This document shows, piece by piece, positions 52,432-60,428 of a DNA stretch of 64,000 nucleotides (positions are counted from its first letter, which is position 1; each line of letters begins with the position of its first letter). Source of the stretch: Paenochrobactrum pullorum (GTDB lineage: Bacteria; Pseudomonadota; Alphaproteobacteria; Rhizobiales; Rhizobiaceae); the NCBI RefSeq assembly GCF_041929845.1, contig NZ_JBHEEH010000001.1, positions 1,054,001-1,118,000 on the forward strand. The letters run 5' to 3'. Made by a program: the position numbers and the translations under genes. Under the pieces are notes generated by a model. The model was not told where the DNA came from. It was given only the letters and a program-made list of their open reading frames with translations, and searched no databases.

Positions 52432-53046
52432 ATGCTGTTTTCTTCGACTTTTTCAGGCTTTTTGCTCGGCGCTTCGCTGATTATTGCTATTGGTGCACAA
52501 AATGCCTTTGTTTTGCGGCAAGGGCTTTTACGTCAGCATGTTTTCATCATTTGCTTGATTTGCGCATTATCCGATGCCGTGCTGATTACTGCTGGTGTTG
52601 CAGGTCTTGGCTCACTTATCAGCCAGTCGCCACGTTTGATTACAGCGGTTACTTTTGGTGGCGCAGCTTTTCTGTTTTGGTATGCTTATGGCGCATTTAA
52701 ACGTGCTCTTCATCCTGAAGCAATGCACGCGCAAAAGCAAAGCGGCGGTAGTTTGAAAACCGCTGTTTTAACGGCACTGGCACTCACATTTTTAAATCCA
52801 CACGTCTATTTGGATACAGTTGTTCTGTTGGGCAGTCTTTCTGCCCGTTTTGAAGGGCAAAGCCGTATAGCCTATGGTGCAGGTGCAGCAATTGCCTCTT
52901 TTGTCTGGTTCTTCGCACTGGGCTATGGCGCCAGATTGCTGGAGCCTGTTTTTGCCAAACCGGCGGCATGGCGGGTGCTTGATGTTATCATCGGCGTGAT
53001 TATGAGCTTGATTGCACTGAGCCTGTTGAGCCATTTCTTTTCATAA
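52432..53046 (+). CDS. LysE/ArgO-family amino-acid exporter
   Basis: 204-residue membrane protein with about six helices. FLLGASLIIAIGAQNAFVLRQG is the LysE/ArgO signature, followed by CALSDAVLITAGVAG and a LTFLNPHVYLDTVVLLGS stretch containing the conserved Asn-Pro. Basic amino acid (lysine or arginine) export is inferred from similarity to ArgO. ATG 52432 follows AGGGTGAT. Confidence 0.92.
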   Translation: MLFSSTFSGFLLGASLIIAIGAQNAFVLRQGLLRQHVFIICLICALSDAVLITAGVAGLGSLISQSPRLITAVTFGGAAFLFWYAYGAFKRALHPEAMHAQKQSGGSLKTAVLTALALTFLNPHVYLDTVVLLGSLSARFEGQSRIAYGAGAAIASFVWFFALGYGARLLEPVFAKPAAWRVLDVIIGVIMSLIALSLLSHFFS

Positions 53047-53048
53047 CA

Positions 53049-53073
53049 GTGCTCAGCCATTACGGCTGAGCAC
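53049..53073. terminator. Hairpin after lysE-like gene
   Basis: GTGCTCAGCC (53049-53058) and GGCTGAGCAC (53064-53073) make a 10-bp stem with a 5-base loop. It lies 2 bases past the exporter stop and overlaps the end of the minus-strand small gene. No T-run follows on either strand. Confidence 0.5.
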
Positions 53074-53238
53074 AAAAGCCAATGCCTTTTTATTATAATG
53101 ATTGTTCTCGATATGAGATGCTTTGCGCGCTGATATATGGCGGACTGCCGCCAGAATTGCAGGAGAACCAATTTTGCTATAATGAGCCAACAGATGATCG
53201 GCTTGCTTGTTTGAGCGATGATGCAGGTTACTGGTCAT
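53053..53238 (-). CDS. Small basic protein, hypothetical
   Basis: 61 residues from an ATG with AAAGGAAA 7 bases upstream. The sequence NLHHRSNKQADHLLAHYSKI and GSPAILAAVRH is basic and His-rich. It loosely recalls short Rhizobiales proteins with a KIGI-x-A-V-x-A-A-x-R core, but I cannot name the family. The last codons coincide with the hairpin that follows the exporter gene. Likely real on start-site evidence. Confidence 0.5.
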   Translation of the reverse strand: MTSNLHHRSNKQADHLLAHYSKIGSPAILAAVRHISARKASHIENNHYNKKALAFVLSRNG

Positions 53239-53648
53239 TTTGTGTTTCCTTTTTTGAAGGCCAATAGTGAGGTGCTTTGGCGGGTGTTAATGTCACCAAA
53301 GAATTGGTCTGAAAAAAGGTTTCTTGGAGCCTGCTTTAAGGTGTTTCTATGAAATACGTGATAATTTAAAACGGCTCCCAATCACAGATGGCTGCGTCAT
53401 CTTAGATCGCAACCAAGCATCAGAAATTACTTGACGAAAGCCGGTGCGGCAGAGATAAGTGATTTTATGAAAACGATAAACGCCATCACCACTTGTATTT
53501 GTGCGATTATTATTAGCTAGCATTCTGCTGGCTCGGCCGTTTTCGTCTCCTTTTTACATCCAAGATGACAACGTTCCGGCCAGTGGGCTGTAACAAGTAC
53601 GTTTTTGTGTTGCTTGCATCTTGCGTGATGCTTTTAGGGGACTGATCA
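53239..53648. other. Long intergenic region upstream of cysS
   Basis: 410 bases without a standard gene. It includes a 17-codon ORF with two Cys codons (53467-53520). No T-box riboswitch features were found. The promoters of the small minus-strand gene and cysS must be here. Confidence 0.6.
53467..53520 (+). CDS. Candidate Cys-containing leader peptide before cysS
   Basis: ATG 53467 to TAG 53520 encodes MKTINAITTCICAIIIS, with two Cys codons in the pattern C-I-C. It ends 128 bases before the cysteinyl-tRNA synthetase start. A leader whose translation depends on charged tRNA-Cys would make sense for cysS control. However, the ribosome binding site is weak and no clear terminator/antiterminator pair follows; only a partial TGGC..CGG/CCGGCCA pairing was seen. 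Confidence 0.2.
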   Translation: MKTINAITTCICAIIIS

Positions 53649-55193
53649 ATGACTGCCCAAAATATTGAATTAAGACTGTACAATACGCTGACCCGCACCA
53701 AGGAAATCTTTGCTCCGATTGATGCGAAAAATGTGCGTATGTATGTCTGCGGGCCGACAGTTTATGATTTTGCCCATATCGGTAATGCACGTCCTGTTAT
53801 CGTTTTTGACGTTTTATTCCGTTTGCTGCGCCATATTTATGGGGAAAATCATGTCACTTATGCGCGTAACATCACCGACGTGGACGATAAGATTAATGCG
53901 CGTGCCGTGCGCGATTATCCTGATTTGCCGTTTAATGAGGCAATCCGCAAAGTAACGACAAGCACCAATGCGCAGTTTCAGGCGGATGTGACCGCGCTTG
54001 GCAATTTGGCACCAACCCATCAGCCGCGTGCAACCGACCATATGGATGAAATGCGGGCAATGATTGAACGTTTGGTGACACGCGGTATCGCCTATGTGGC
54101 TGATGATCATGTGCTTTTCTCACCATCAGCCATGAATGAAAAAGCCGACTCCGGTTATGGTACCCGTTACGGCACATTGGCACGTCGCTCTCTGGATGAA
54201 ATGCTGGCTGGTGCTCGTGTTGATGTGGCTTCCTATAAGCGTGACGAAATGGATTTCGTGCTGTGGAAACCGTCCAAGCAGGGTGAACCGGGCTGGCCTT
54301 CACCGGCTGGCATTGCGGTTAATGGTCGTCCGGGCTGGCATATTGAGTGTTCTGCCATGTCGATGGCCAAACTGCTGGAGCCTTTTGGTGGCGGTTTGCA
54401 ATGCGATGATCCGGAAAAGAATATTTTTGATATTCATGCCGGTGGTATCGATCTGGTGTTCCCGCATCATGAAAACGAGATCGCCCAGACATGCTGCGCA
54501 TTTGATACGCAGCGCATGGCCAATATCTGGATGCATAATGGATTTTTGCAGGTCGAAGGGCAGAAAATGTCCAAGTCGCTCGGTAATTTCATCACCATTC
54601 GTGATGTTTTGAACAGTGATCTGGCGGCTTTCTCCCATCTGGAAAAAACAGATGCAACAGCGCGTGAACGCGAACAATGGGTGGGGTTGGCTGCACGTTT
54701 CTCCATGTTGCAAACGCTTTACCGCGAGCCGATCAATTGGACATCGCAGCGTCTGGAAGAATCAAGCGAAGAATTGCTGCGCTGGTATCGTTTGCTGCGT
54801 GAAGAAGGCTTTGTTTTAAGCGAAAAACTGGATCAGGTGTCTGAACTTGTCGAAGCGCTTAGCGATGACATTAACAGCTGGGCAGGCATTACCGTTTTGC
54901 GTAAGGCTTATAAGGATAAAAACATTGCTCTGCTTGGACAGGGATTGGTTCTGCTTGGCCTTTTTGATCCTTTGTTCATGGCAAAAGATGCCGCACTTTT
55001 TGCTGAGCTCAAAGCTGATCAGGCAAATGCCATTGAAGCCAAAATCAATGAGCGTTTGGCCCTGATTGCTGCCAAAAACTGGGCAGAAGCAGATCGCATT
55101 CGTGATGATTTGCTTAGCAATGGTATCCAGTTGCAAGACGGTAAAGATCCGATCAGCGGTGAGCGTGTCACCACATGGGAAGTGGTACGATGA
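53649..55193 (+). CDS. cysS: Cysteinyl-tRNA synthetase
   Basis: Class I aminoacyl-tRNA synthetase charging tRNA-Cys. 514 residues, at the long end for the family. Cys34 in YVCGPTVYD is a zinc ligand; the HIGH motif is HIGN (43-46). The Zn-site GWHIECSAM and PHHENEIAQTC motifs follow, then KMSKSLGNF. The C-terminal domain is complete. The stop codon overlaps the next start (ATGA), coupling it to citramalate synthase. Confidence 0.97.
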   Translation: MTAQNIELRLYNTLTRTKEIFAPIDAKNVRMYVCGPTVYDFAHIGNARPVIVFDVLFRLLRHIYGENHVTYARNITDVDDKINARAVRDYPDLPFNEAIRKVTTSTNAQFQADVTALGNLAPTHQPRATDHMDEMRAMIERLVTRGIAYVADDHVLFSPSAMNEKADSGYGTRYGTLARRSLDEMLAGARVDVASYKRDEMDFVLWKPSKQGEPGWPSPAGIAVNGRPGWHIECSAMSMAKLLEPFGGGLQCDDPEKNIFDIHAGGIDLVFPHHENEIAQTCCAFDTQRMANIWMHNGFLQVEGQKMSKSLGNFITIRDVLNSDLAAFSHLEKTDATAREREQWVGLAARFSMLQTLYREPINWTSQRLEESSEELLRWYRLLREEGFVLSEKLDQVSELVEALSDDINSWAGITVLRKAYKDKNIALLGQGLVLLGLFDPLFMAKDAALFAELKADQANAIEAKINERLALIAAKNWAEADRIRDDLLSNGIQLQDGKDPISGERVTTWEVVR

Positions 55194-56836
55194 CGGGCGG
55201 GAATAAGAGTGGGGGAGAACAAGTGCGCAAAGAACGCATCTATATCTACGATACGACATTGCGTGACGGCCAGCAGACACCGGGTGTCGATTTTTCAGTA
55301 GAAGACAAAAAAGCTATTGCCGCTTTGTTAGATGATTTTGGCATGGATTATATCGAGGGCGGTTATCCGGGTGCCAACCCGACCGACACCGCCTTCTTTC
55401 AAGCCAAGCAGACGGAAAAGGCAAAATTTGCAGCTTTCGGCATGACCAAGCGGGCAGGGCTTTCCGCATCCAATGATCCGGGGCTTGCGGTTTTATTGCA
55501 GGCCAAAAGTGATAGTGTTTGTTTTGTTGCCAAAGCATGGGATTACCATGTGCATCTGGCGCTTGGCTGTACCTTGGAAGAAAATCTGGAATCCATTACC
55601 GCTTCCGTGACTGCTGCTTGTAGCGCCGGACGCGAAGCGCTGGTGGATTGCGAGCATTTCTTTGATGGTTTTAAAGCCAATCGTGATTATGCATTGGCTT
55701 GCGCCAAGGCAGCCTATGATGCGGGTGCGCGCTGGATTGTGTTGTGCGATACCAATGGCGGCACCCAACCTGCTGAAATTCATGATATTATTCAGGCTGT
55801 TATGGAGGTGGTGCCAGGTGATCATCTTGGTATTCACGCTCATAATGATACCGAGCAAGCAGTTGCAGTATCACTCGCTGCTATTGATGCCGGTGTGCGT
55901 CAGGTGCAAGGCACTTTAAATGGTATTGGCGAGCGTTGCGGCAATGCCAATCTGGTGACACTGATCCCGACTTTGATGCTCAAACTCTATTGGTCGGATC
56001 GCTTTTCGCTCGGGATTAATGATGAAAAACTCAAAGATTTGACCCGTCTGTCACGCGCTTTTGACGATATTTTGAACCGCGCACCAGCAGAACAGGCGCC
56101 ATTTATCGGCAGTTCAGCTTTTGCCACCAAAGCCGGTATTCATGCCTCGGCTCTTTTAAAAGAACCTAAAACCTATGAACATGTGCCGCCGGAAACGGTT
56201 GGCAATCATCGACGTGTGATGGTGTCCGATCAGGGCGGAAAATCCAACTTTCTGGCTGAATTGCAGCGCCATGGCATCAAAGTCGCGCGAGATGATTCGC
56301 GCCTTGATATGCTGATTACGCTGGTGAAGACTCGTGAAGCCGAAGGCTATGCCTATGAAGGCGCCGATGCCAGTTTCGAGCTATTAGCGCGCAATAGTTT
56401 GATGTCGATTCCGGAGTTTTTTAAAGTCGACTCTTTCCGTTGTATGGTGGAGCGCCGCTTTGATGCCAACGGTAATTTGATCACGGTGTCGGAGGCCGTT
56501 GTTAAGCTGCAGGTAGATGGCGAGCAGAAAATGTCTGTTGCCGAAGGCCATGGTCCCGTCAACGCGCTCGATATTGCGCTGCGTAAAGATTTAGGCCGTT
56601 ATCAGGAAGAGATTTCCGATCTGGAACTGGTTGATTTTAAGGTGCGTATCCTCAACGGCGGTACGGCTGCGATCACCCGTGTTTTGATTGAATCAGGCGA
56701 TGCTACGGGCGCACGTTGGCGCACTGTTGGGGTGTCCGATAATATTATCGATGCTTCCTTTCAGGCTTTGATGGATTCGATTATTTATAAATTGATGAAA
56801 AACCGCTCACTGGCTGGTACCGGACTGGCTAATTAG
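55190..56836 (+). CDS. cimA: (R)-citramalate synthase
   Basis: Condenses pyruvate and acetyl-CoA to citramalate, an alternative route to 2-oxobutyrate and isoleucine. 548 residues from ATG 55190, which overlaps the cysS stop; a GTG at 55223 with a strong GGGGGAG is an alternative start 11 codons later. YDTTLRDGQQTPGVDFS is the metal/catalytic motif of the HMG-CoA-lyase-like barrel. IHAHNDTEQAVA and NGIGERCGNANL follow, and a C-terminal regulatory LeuA-dimer domain starts near residue 420. The TIGR00977-type family assignment (rather than LeuA) rests on overall pattern and length. Confidence 0.9.
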   Translation: MTGGNKSGGEQVRKERIYIYDTTLRDGQQTPGVDFSVEDKKAIAALLDDFGMDYIEGGYPGANPTDTAFFQAKQTEKAKFAAFGMTKRAGLSASNDPGLAVLLQAKSDSVCFVAKAWDYHVHLALGCTLEENLESITASVTAACSAGREALVDCEHFFDGFKANRDYALACAKAAYDAGARWIVLCDTNGGTQPAEIHDIIQAVMEVVPGDHLGIHAHNDTEQAVAVSLAAIDAGVRQVQGTLNGIGERCGNANLVTLIPTLMLKLYWSDRFSLGINDEKLKDLTRLSRAFDDILNRAPAEQAPFIGSSAFATKAGIHASALLKEPKTYEHVPPETVGNHRRVMVSDQGGKSNFLAELQRHGIKVARDDSRLDMLITLVKTREAEGYAYEGADASFELLARNSLMSIPEFFKVDSFRCMVERRFDANGNLITVSEAVVKLQVDGEQKMSVAEGHGPVNALDIALRKDLGRYQEEISDLELVDFKVRILNGGTAAITRVLIESGDATGARWRTVGVSDNIIDASFQALMDSIIYKLMKNRSLAGTGLAN

Positions 56837-56856
56837 TCATTTCCGATTTATGAGAG

Positions 56857-56885
56857 AACCACCGGTATTTTTCAAGCCGGTGGTT
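56857..56885 (+). terminator. Hairpin after cimA
   Basis: AACCACCGG (56857-56865) and CCGGTGGTT (56877-56885) form a 9-bp stem with an 11-base loop that contains the T-run itself. The downstream tail is not T-rich, so termination efficiency is uncertain. Confidence 0.55.
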
Positions 56886-56929
56886 ATGAGCAGTAACCTT
56901 TTGAAACTGCTCGGATTGTTTGGACATTC

Positions 56930-57847
56930 ATGACTAAGTCATCATCACCAGTAACGAGCAATGATAGTGCGCGTGGATTTTTCTATGCATTAAGCGCTTA
57001 TGCTTTATGGGGCGCATTGCCACTTTACCTCAAGATGGTAAGCTATATTCCCAGCCTTGAAGTAGTTGTAAACCGTGTCATCTGGTCATTGCCGGTGGCT
57101 GTCATTTTGCTCGCTCTGTCGGGGCAGCTGAAAGAGATGATAGCCATATTGCGCCAACCAAAATTGGTCGGTATGGGCTTGGTAACAGGTTTTTTGGTGA
57201 CCTCAAACTGGCTGATTTATGTCTGGGCGATTGAACATGGTCAAACGGTTGCATCAGCTCTTGGCTATTACATCAACCCATTGTTGAACGTGCTGTTGGC
57301 GAGCCTTTTTCTCAACGAGCGTTTGAGCAAAGCGCAGTGGGCTTCCATTGGTTTTGCCGCTGCTGCCGTTGTTTTGCTGGCTATCAGCCATGGCGGCTTG
57401 CCGTGGATTTCACTGGCATTGCCTTTGACATTCAGCCTTTATGGTTTCTTCCGTAAGTCAATGCCGATTGCCGCTTTGCCGGGCTTCACGCTGGAAATCA
57501 TGATCGTCTTTTTGCCGGCATTTATCTATTTCGTCATGTTGGTCGGCAAGGGGCAGGATCACTTTGTGCATGGCACCTGGACAGATATTGGCTGGCTGGT
57601 GCTGGCGGGGCCGTTTACGGCCATTCCGCTTATTCTCTTTGCCAAAGGTGCCAAACTATTGCGTTATATGACCTTAGGGTTGATGCAATATACAGCGCCT
57701 ACCCTGATGTTCTTGATTGCGGTTTTTGTCTTCAAAGAACCATTTGAGATCATTGATTTGGGTGCTTTTATGCTGATCTGGATTGGGCTGGTCATTTATA
57801 GCTGGTCAAGTTTCACGCAATATCGCGCCAATAAACAGGCTGAATAA
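56930..57847 (+). CDS. rarD: RarD-type EamA transporter
   Basis: 305-residue DMT permease. GFFYALSAYALWGALPLYLK and VVNRVIWSLPVAVI, followed by NWLIYVWAIEHGQTVASALG and YYINPLLNVLLASLFLNERL, are the RarD signature. Ten helices predicted. RarD is historically linked to chloramphenicol resistance but the native substrate is unknown. The stop codon lies in the loop of the terminator palindrome. Confidence 0.93.
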   Translation: MTKSSSPVTSNDSARGFFYALSAYALWGALPLYLKMVSYIPSLEVVVNRVIWSLPVAVILLALSGQLKEMIAILRQPKLVGMGLVTGFLVTSNWLIYVWAIEHGQTVASALGYYINPLLNVLLASLFLNERLSKAQWASIGFAAAAVVLLAISHGGLPWISLALPLTFSLYGFFRKSMPIAALPGFTLEIMIVFLPAFIYFVMLVGKGQDHFVHGTWTDIGWLVLAGPFTAIPLILFAKGAKLLRYMTLGLMQYTAPTLMFLIAVFVFKEPFEIIDLGAFMLIWIGLVIYSWSSFTQYRANKQAE

Positions 57848-57862
57848 TTCAGCCTGTTTATT
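57833..57862. terminator. Bidirectional terminator between rarD and the LOG gene
   Basis: AAACAGGCTGAA (57833-57844) and TTCAGCCTGTTT (57848-57859) form a perfect 12-bp stem around the rarD stop codon. A T-rich end on both strands serves the two convergent genes. Confidence 0.8.
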
Positions 57863-57869
57863 ATGCCTC

Positions 57870-58472
57870 TTACATACGGCTGATAATATCGGCATCGCCG
57901 GATTTATCACTGCCGTTTTGCGCTAAAATTGTCGGAACAATGTCTTCGGCTTCATCAATCACTAAAGGCTGTAACTGGTGATTGGTATGAATAAAGCCCT
58001 CACGGCGCATATGATCTATGAGAGTAAGCATAGGCTGCCAGAATTGGTTGATATTGGCAAAAACCATTGGTTTTTTATGGCGACCAAGCTGTGCCCATGT
58101 CATCATTTCAACGATTTCTTCAACGGTACCAATGCCGCCGGGCAGTGTGATGAAAGCATCGGAATGCTGGAACATCAAATGTTTGCGTTCATGCATATCT
58201 TTGGTGATCATCACTTCGCTCAAATGATTGAGACTCGTATCACTGGCTTCTTTGGCAATCAAAAATTCCGGAATGATGCCGAGCACTTGGCCGCCATTTT
58301 GCATAACGCCTTCGGCTACAGCGCCCATAATGCCTTTGGTGCCGCCACCATAAACAAGGCGGATTTTATGTTCAGCGAGAGAGCGGCCTAATGTAAGCCC
58401 CGCTTCACGATAGGCGGGATTGTTGCCGGTTGAAGAACCGCAATATACGCAAATGGATTTGATCTCGGACAT
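57870..58472 (-). CDS. LOG-family nucleoside-5'-monophosphate phosphoribohydrolase
   Basis: 200 residues of the TIGR00730/LOG group, which split cytokinin riboside monophosphates or plain AMP into base and ribose 5-phosphate. The Rossmann start is ICVYCGSSTGNNPAY, and the catalytic motif PGGIGTVEEIVEMMTW contains the invariant P-G-G-x-G-T-x-x-E. In bacteria without plant contact the substrate is often AMP; a link with amn at 21.6 kb is only thematic. Confidence 0.92.
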   Translation of the reverse strand: MSEIKSICVYCGSSTGNNPAYREAGLTLGRSLAEHKIRLVYGGGTKGIMGAVAEGVMQNGGQVLGIIPEFLIAKEASDTSLNHLSEVMITKDMHERKHLMFQHSDAFITLPGGIGTVEEIVEMMTWAQLGRHKKPMVFANINQFWQPMLTLIDHMRREGFIHTNHQLQPLVIDEAEDIVPTILAQNGSDKSGDADIISRM

Positions 58473-58643
58473 ATTATACCTGAACTGCTATGAATATGAA
58501 AATTTGAAGGTTTTATAACTGTTTGAATGGTGAGGCTCAAACATAAAGCGGATAGTTTATCTTGTCGATGTGCAGCTTTCTTGTAGTGTTGAGAAAAAGG
58601 CTGTAAACCACTGTAAAAGCGGCCGTGTGAAGGATAAAGAAAA

Positions 58644-59984
58644 ATGCAAAAGAGCCGATATGCTTTGGTAGGTTTTGCTGTTGTTGTCATTCTAGGAGGA
58701 GTGCTGGCGTTTTGTGGTTTTCCCGTTAAAAATACGCCCATTAAAGGCACGGATGTATCGCAGCCGGTAGCGCAAGCACCTGTTGAAACAAAAACAGCAC
58801 CCAAAGCAACCCCACCACAAGCGACAGAGCCTGTACAAAAAACAGACGCTGAGGCAAAAACTGTCGAACCTGCTGCTGTTGAACCTCAAACAACAACAGA
58901 GAATAAAGAGTCTGATGCGAATACTGCCTCAACAGCGGGCGTGGATGTGCCGGTTTTTGATCTGGTTCGTGTCGAGCCGAATGGCGGCGTGGTGATTGCC
59001 GGTAAATCTTTGCCGGGCGCCGAGGTTGATGTTCTGTTGGGTTCACGCGTTTTGGGTTCTGTCAAAGCGAGCGAGAATGGTGATTTTGTGATTGCCTTTG
59101 ATGAGGTGTTGAAGCCAGGTGATCACAGTTTGGTTCTGCGCAGCACAAGCACAGATAATAAAGCGGCAACATCGGCGCAAACCGCGATTGTTTCCATCCC
59201 TGATAATGTAAACGGACAGGTGCTGGCACTGGTGGAAGAACCGGGACAGGCAAGCCGCATGATCACCAAGCCGCAAACAGATGATGCGAATGCGCAGAAT
59301 AATGATGGTGATCAGTCAGCACAAACGAATGGTACTGATGCAAGCGCATCCAATGATGGTTCAGCTTCTGTAATTGATGCGCCAATTGCTGTTGAAGCTG
59401 TCGAAATTGAAGGCAATACAATCTACATTGCCGGACAGGCCAAGACTGATCACAGCGTGATTGTTTATGCCAATGAGAAAATGCTTGGCCGCAGCAATGT
59501 GTCGCCGGAAGGACGTTTTTTAGTTGAAAGTCAACAACCTCTGGCCGTTGGTGATTATATCATTCGTGCAGATTTGCTGAACAAAAACCAGAAGGTCATT
59601 GCCAGCGCACGTGTGCCGTTCCGTCGGGAGGCTGGCGACAATATTTCCGCCGTTGCACCATCTGTGAAAGAGCAACGCTTAAGTGCTCAGGATGGTAAAA
59701 GCCAACCGCAGCCGCAACAAGTACCACATAATGATAAAGCATCTGCACAGGCTTTGGAAAATGTCAGAGGCTCCGTCATCATTCGAAAAGGTGACAATCT
59801 CTGGACAATCTCCAAGCGTACTTATGGCAAGGGCACACGTTATACAACGATTTATCTGGCCAATCGTGACCAAATCCGTAATCCGGATTTGATCTGGCCC
59901 GGACAGGTTTTCACTATGCCCAGTGAGCCATTGTCCGAAAACGATGCGGCCAATGCTTTGCGTGAAACGCAACCGAGCCAATAA
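58644..59984 (+). CDS. LysM-domain envelope protein
   Basis: 446 residues: an N-terminal membrane anchor (about 8-26), a Thr/Pro/Glu/Gln-rich linker (30-105), two Ig-like modules (about 110-190 and 245-325), and a C-terminal LysM domain (about 378-426: IIRKGDNLWTISKRTYGKG, then NPDLIWPGQVFTMP). Each Ig-like module opens with a pattern such as VRVEPNGGVVIAGKSLPGAE or VEIEGNTIYIAGQAKTDHSV. Peptidoglycan binding is inferred from LysM. Proteins of this layout are common in Rhizobiales and have no defined role. AAGGA is 10 bases upstream. Confidence 0.88.
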   Translation: MQKSRYALVGFAVVVILGGVLAFCGFPVKNTPIKGTDVSQPVAQAPVETKTAPKATPPQATEPVQKTDAEAKTVEPAAVEPQTTTENKESDANTASTAGVDVPVFDLVRVEPNGGVVIAGKSLPGAEVDVLLGSRVLGSVKASENGDFVIAFDEVLKPGDHSLVLRSTSTDNKAATSAQTAIVSIPDNVNGQVLALVEEPGQASRMITKPQTDDANAQNNDGDQSAQTNGTDASASNDGSASVIDAPIAVEAVEIEGNTIYIAGQAKTDHSVIVYANEKMLGRSNVSPEGRFLVESQQPLAVGDYIIRADLLNKNQKVIASARVPFRREAGDNISAVAPSVKEQRLSAQDGKSQPQPQQVPHNDKASAQALENVRGSVIIRKGDNLWTISKRTYGKGTRYTTIYLANRDQIRNPDLIWPGQVFTMPSEPLSENDAANALRETQPSQ

Positions 59985-60008
59985 ATGCGTCATAACTAAA
60001 GCTTGTAA

Positions 60009-60053
60009 TTTGATCTTTCATCGTATATCGACGATTTACGATGAAAGATCAAA
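60009..60053. promoter_or_regulatory. Long inverted repeat spanning the arsR start codon
   Basis: A 17-base arm at 60009-60025 (TTTGATCTTTCATCGTA) and its exact complement at 60037-60053 (TACGATGAAAGATCAAA) flank an 11-base spacer. The ATG at 60041-60043 lies inside the right arm. As DNA it is a likely autoregulatory operator. As RNA it would bury the start codon in a hairpin, unless the mRNA begins within it or is leaderless. No Shine-Dalgarno sequence is visible upstream. Confidence 0.7.
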
Positions 60054-60382
60054 ACACACAAGCCTGTTCACTGGCTACCTATAAAATTGAGGATGAAGAG
60101 GCGGCTCGCATTTATGCGGCGCTGGCTCATCCTGTACGATTAACTATTTTACGGCAATTAAGCATGCATGAAGCATGCTGCAAAGACATTGTCGGCGGGC
60201 ATGATCTTGCCCAGTCAACCGTTTCCCAACATTTAAAAGTTTTGGTACAGGCGGGGCTGATTGATTTCCGTGCCGAACGGCAGAACTCGCGCTACAGGGT
60301 TAATCACGCAAGGCTTGACTATATCAAAGATCACTTTGCCCAACTCACTCTCTCATGCGTAAGGCCGCCGACCTGCGATTGA
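60041..60382 (+). CDS. ArsR-family transcriptional regulator
   Basis: 113-residue winged-helix repressor. HPVRLTILRQL and DLAQSTVSQHLKVLVQAGLI form the ArsR DNA-binding core. Adjacent Cys46-Cys47 (HEACCKD) sit where classic ArsR/SmtB sensors have CxC, and Cys106 and Cys112 lie at the C-terminus. Metal or thiol sensing is therefore plausible but the ligand is unknown. The gene precedes an Atm1-type exporter by 46 bases and probably controls it and itself. The start is within the inverted repeat at 60009-60053. Confidence 0.88.
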   Translation: MKDQNTQACSLATYKIEDEEAARIYAALAHPVRLTILRQLSMHEACCKDIVGGHDLAQSTVSQHLKVLVQAGLIDFRAERQNSRYRVNHARLDYIKDHFAQLTLSCVRPPTCD

Positions 60383-60428
60383 TCTCTGATGATTAATCGC
60401 TGATACGAATTCCCTGAAAGATAATCTT

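Noticed and set aside
53239..53648. T-box riboswitch upstream of cysS
   Set aside because: No T-box core sequence or specifier stem, and T-boxes are not expected in this group.
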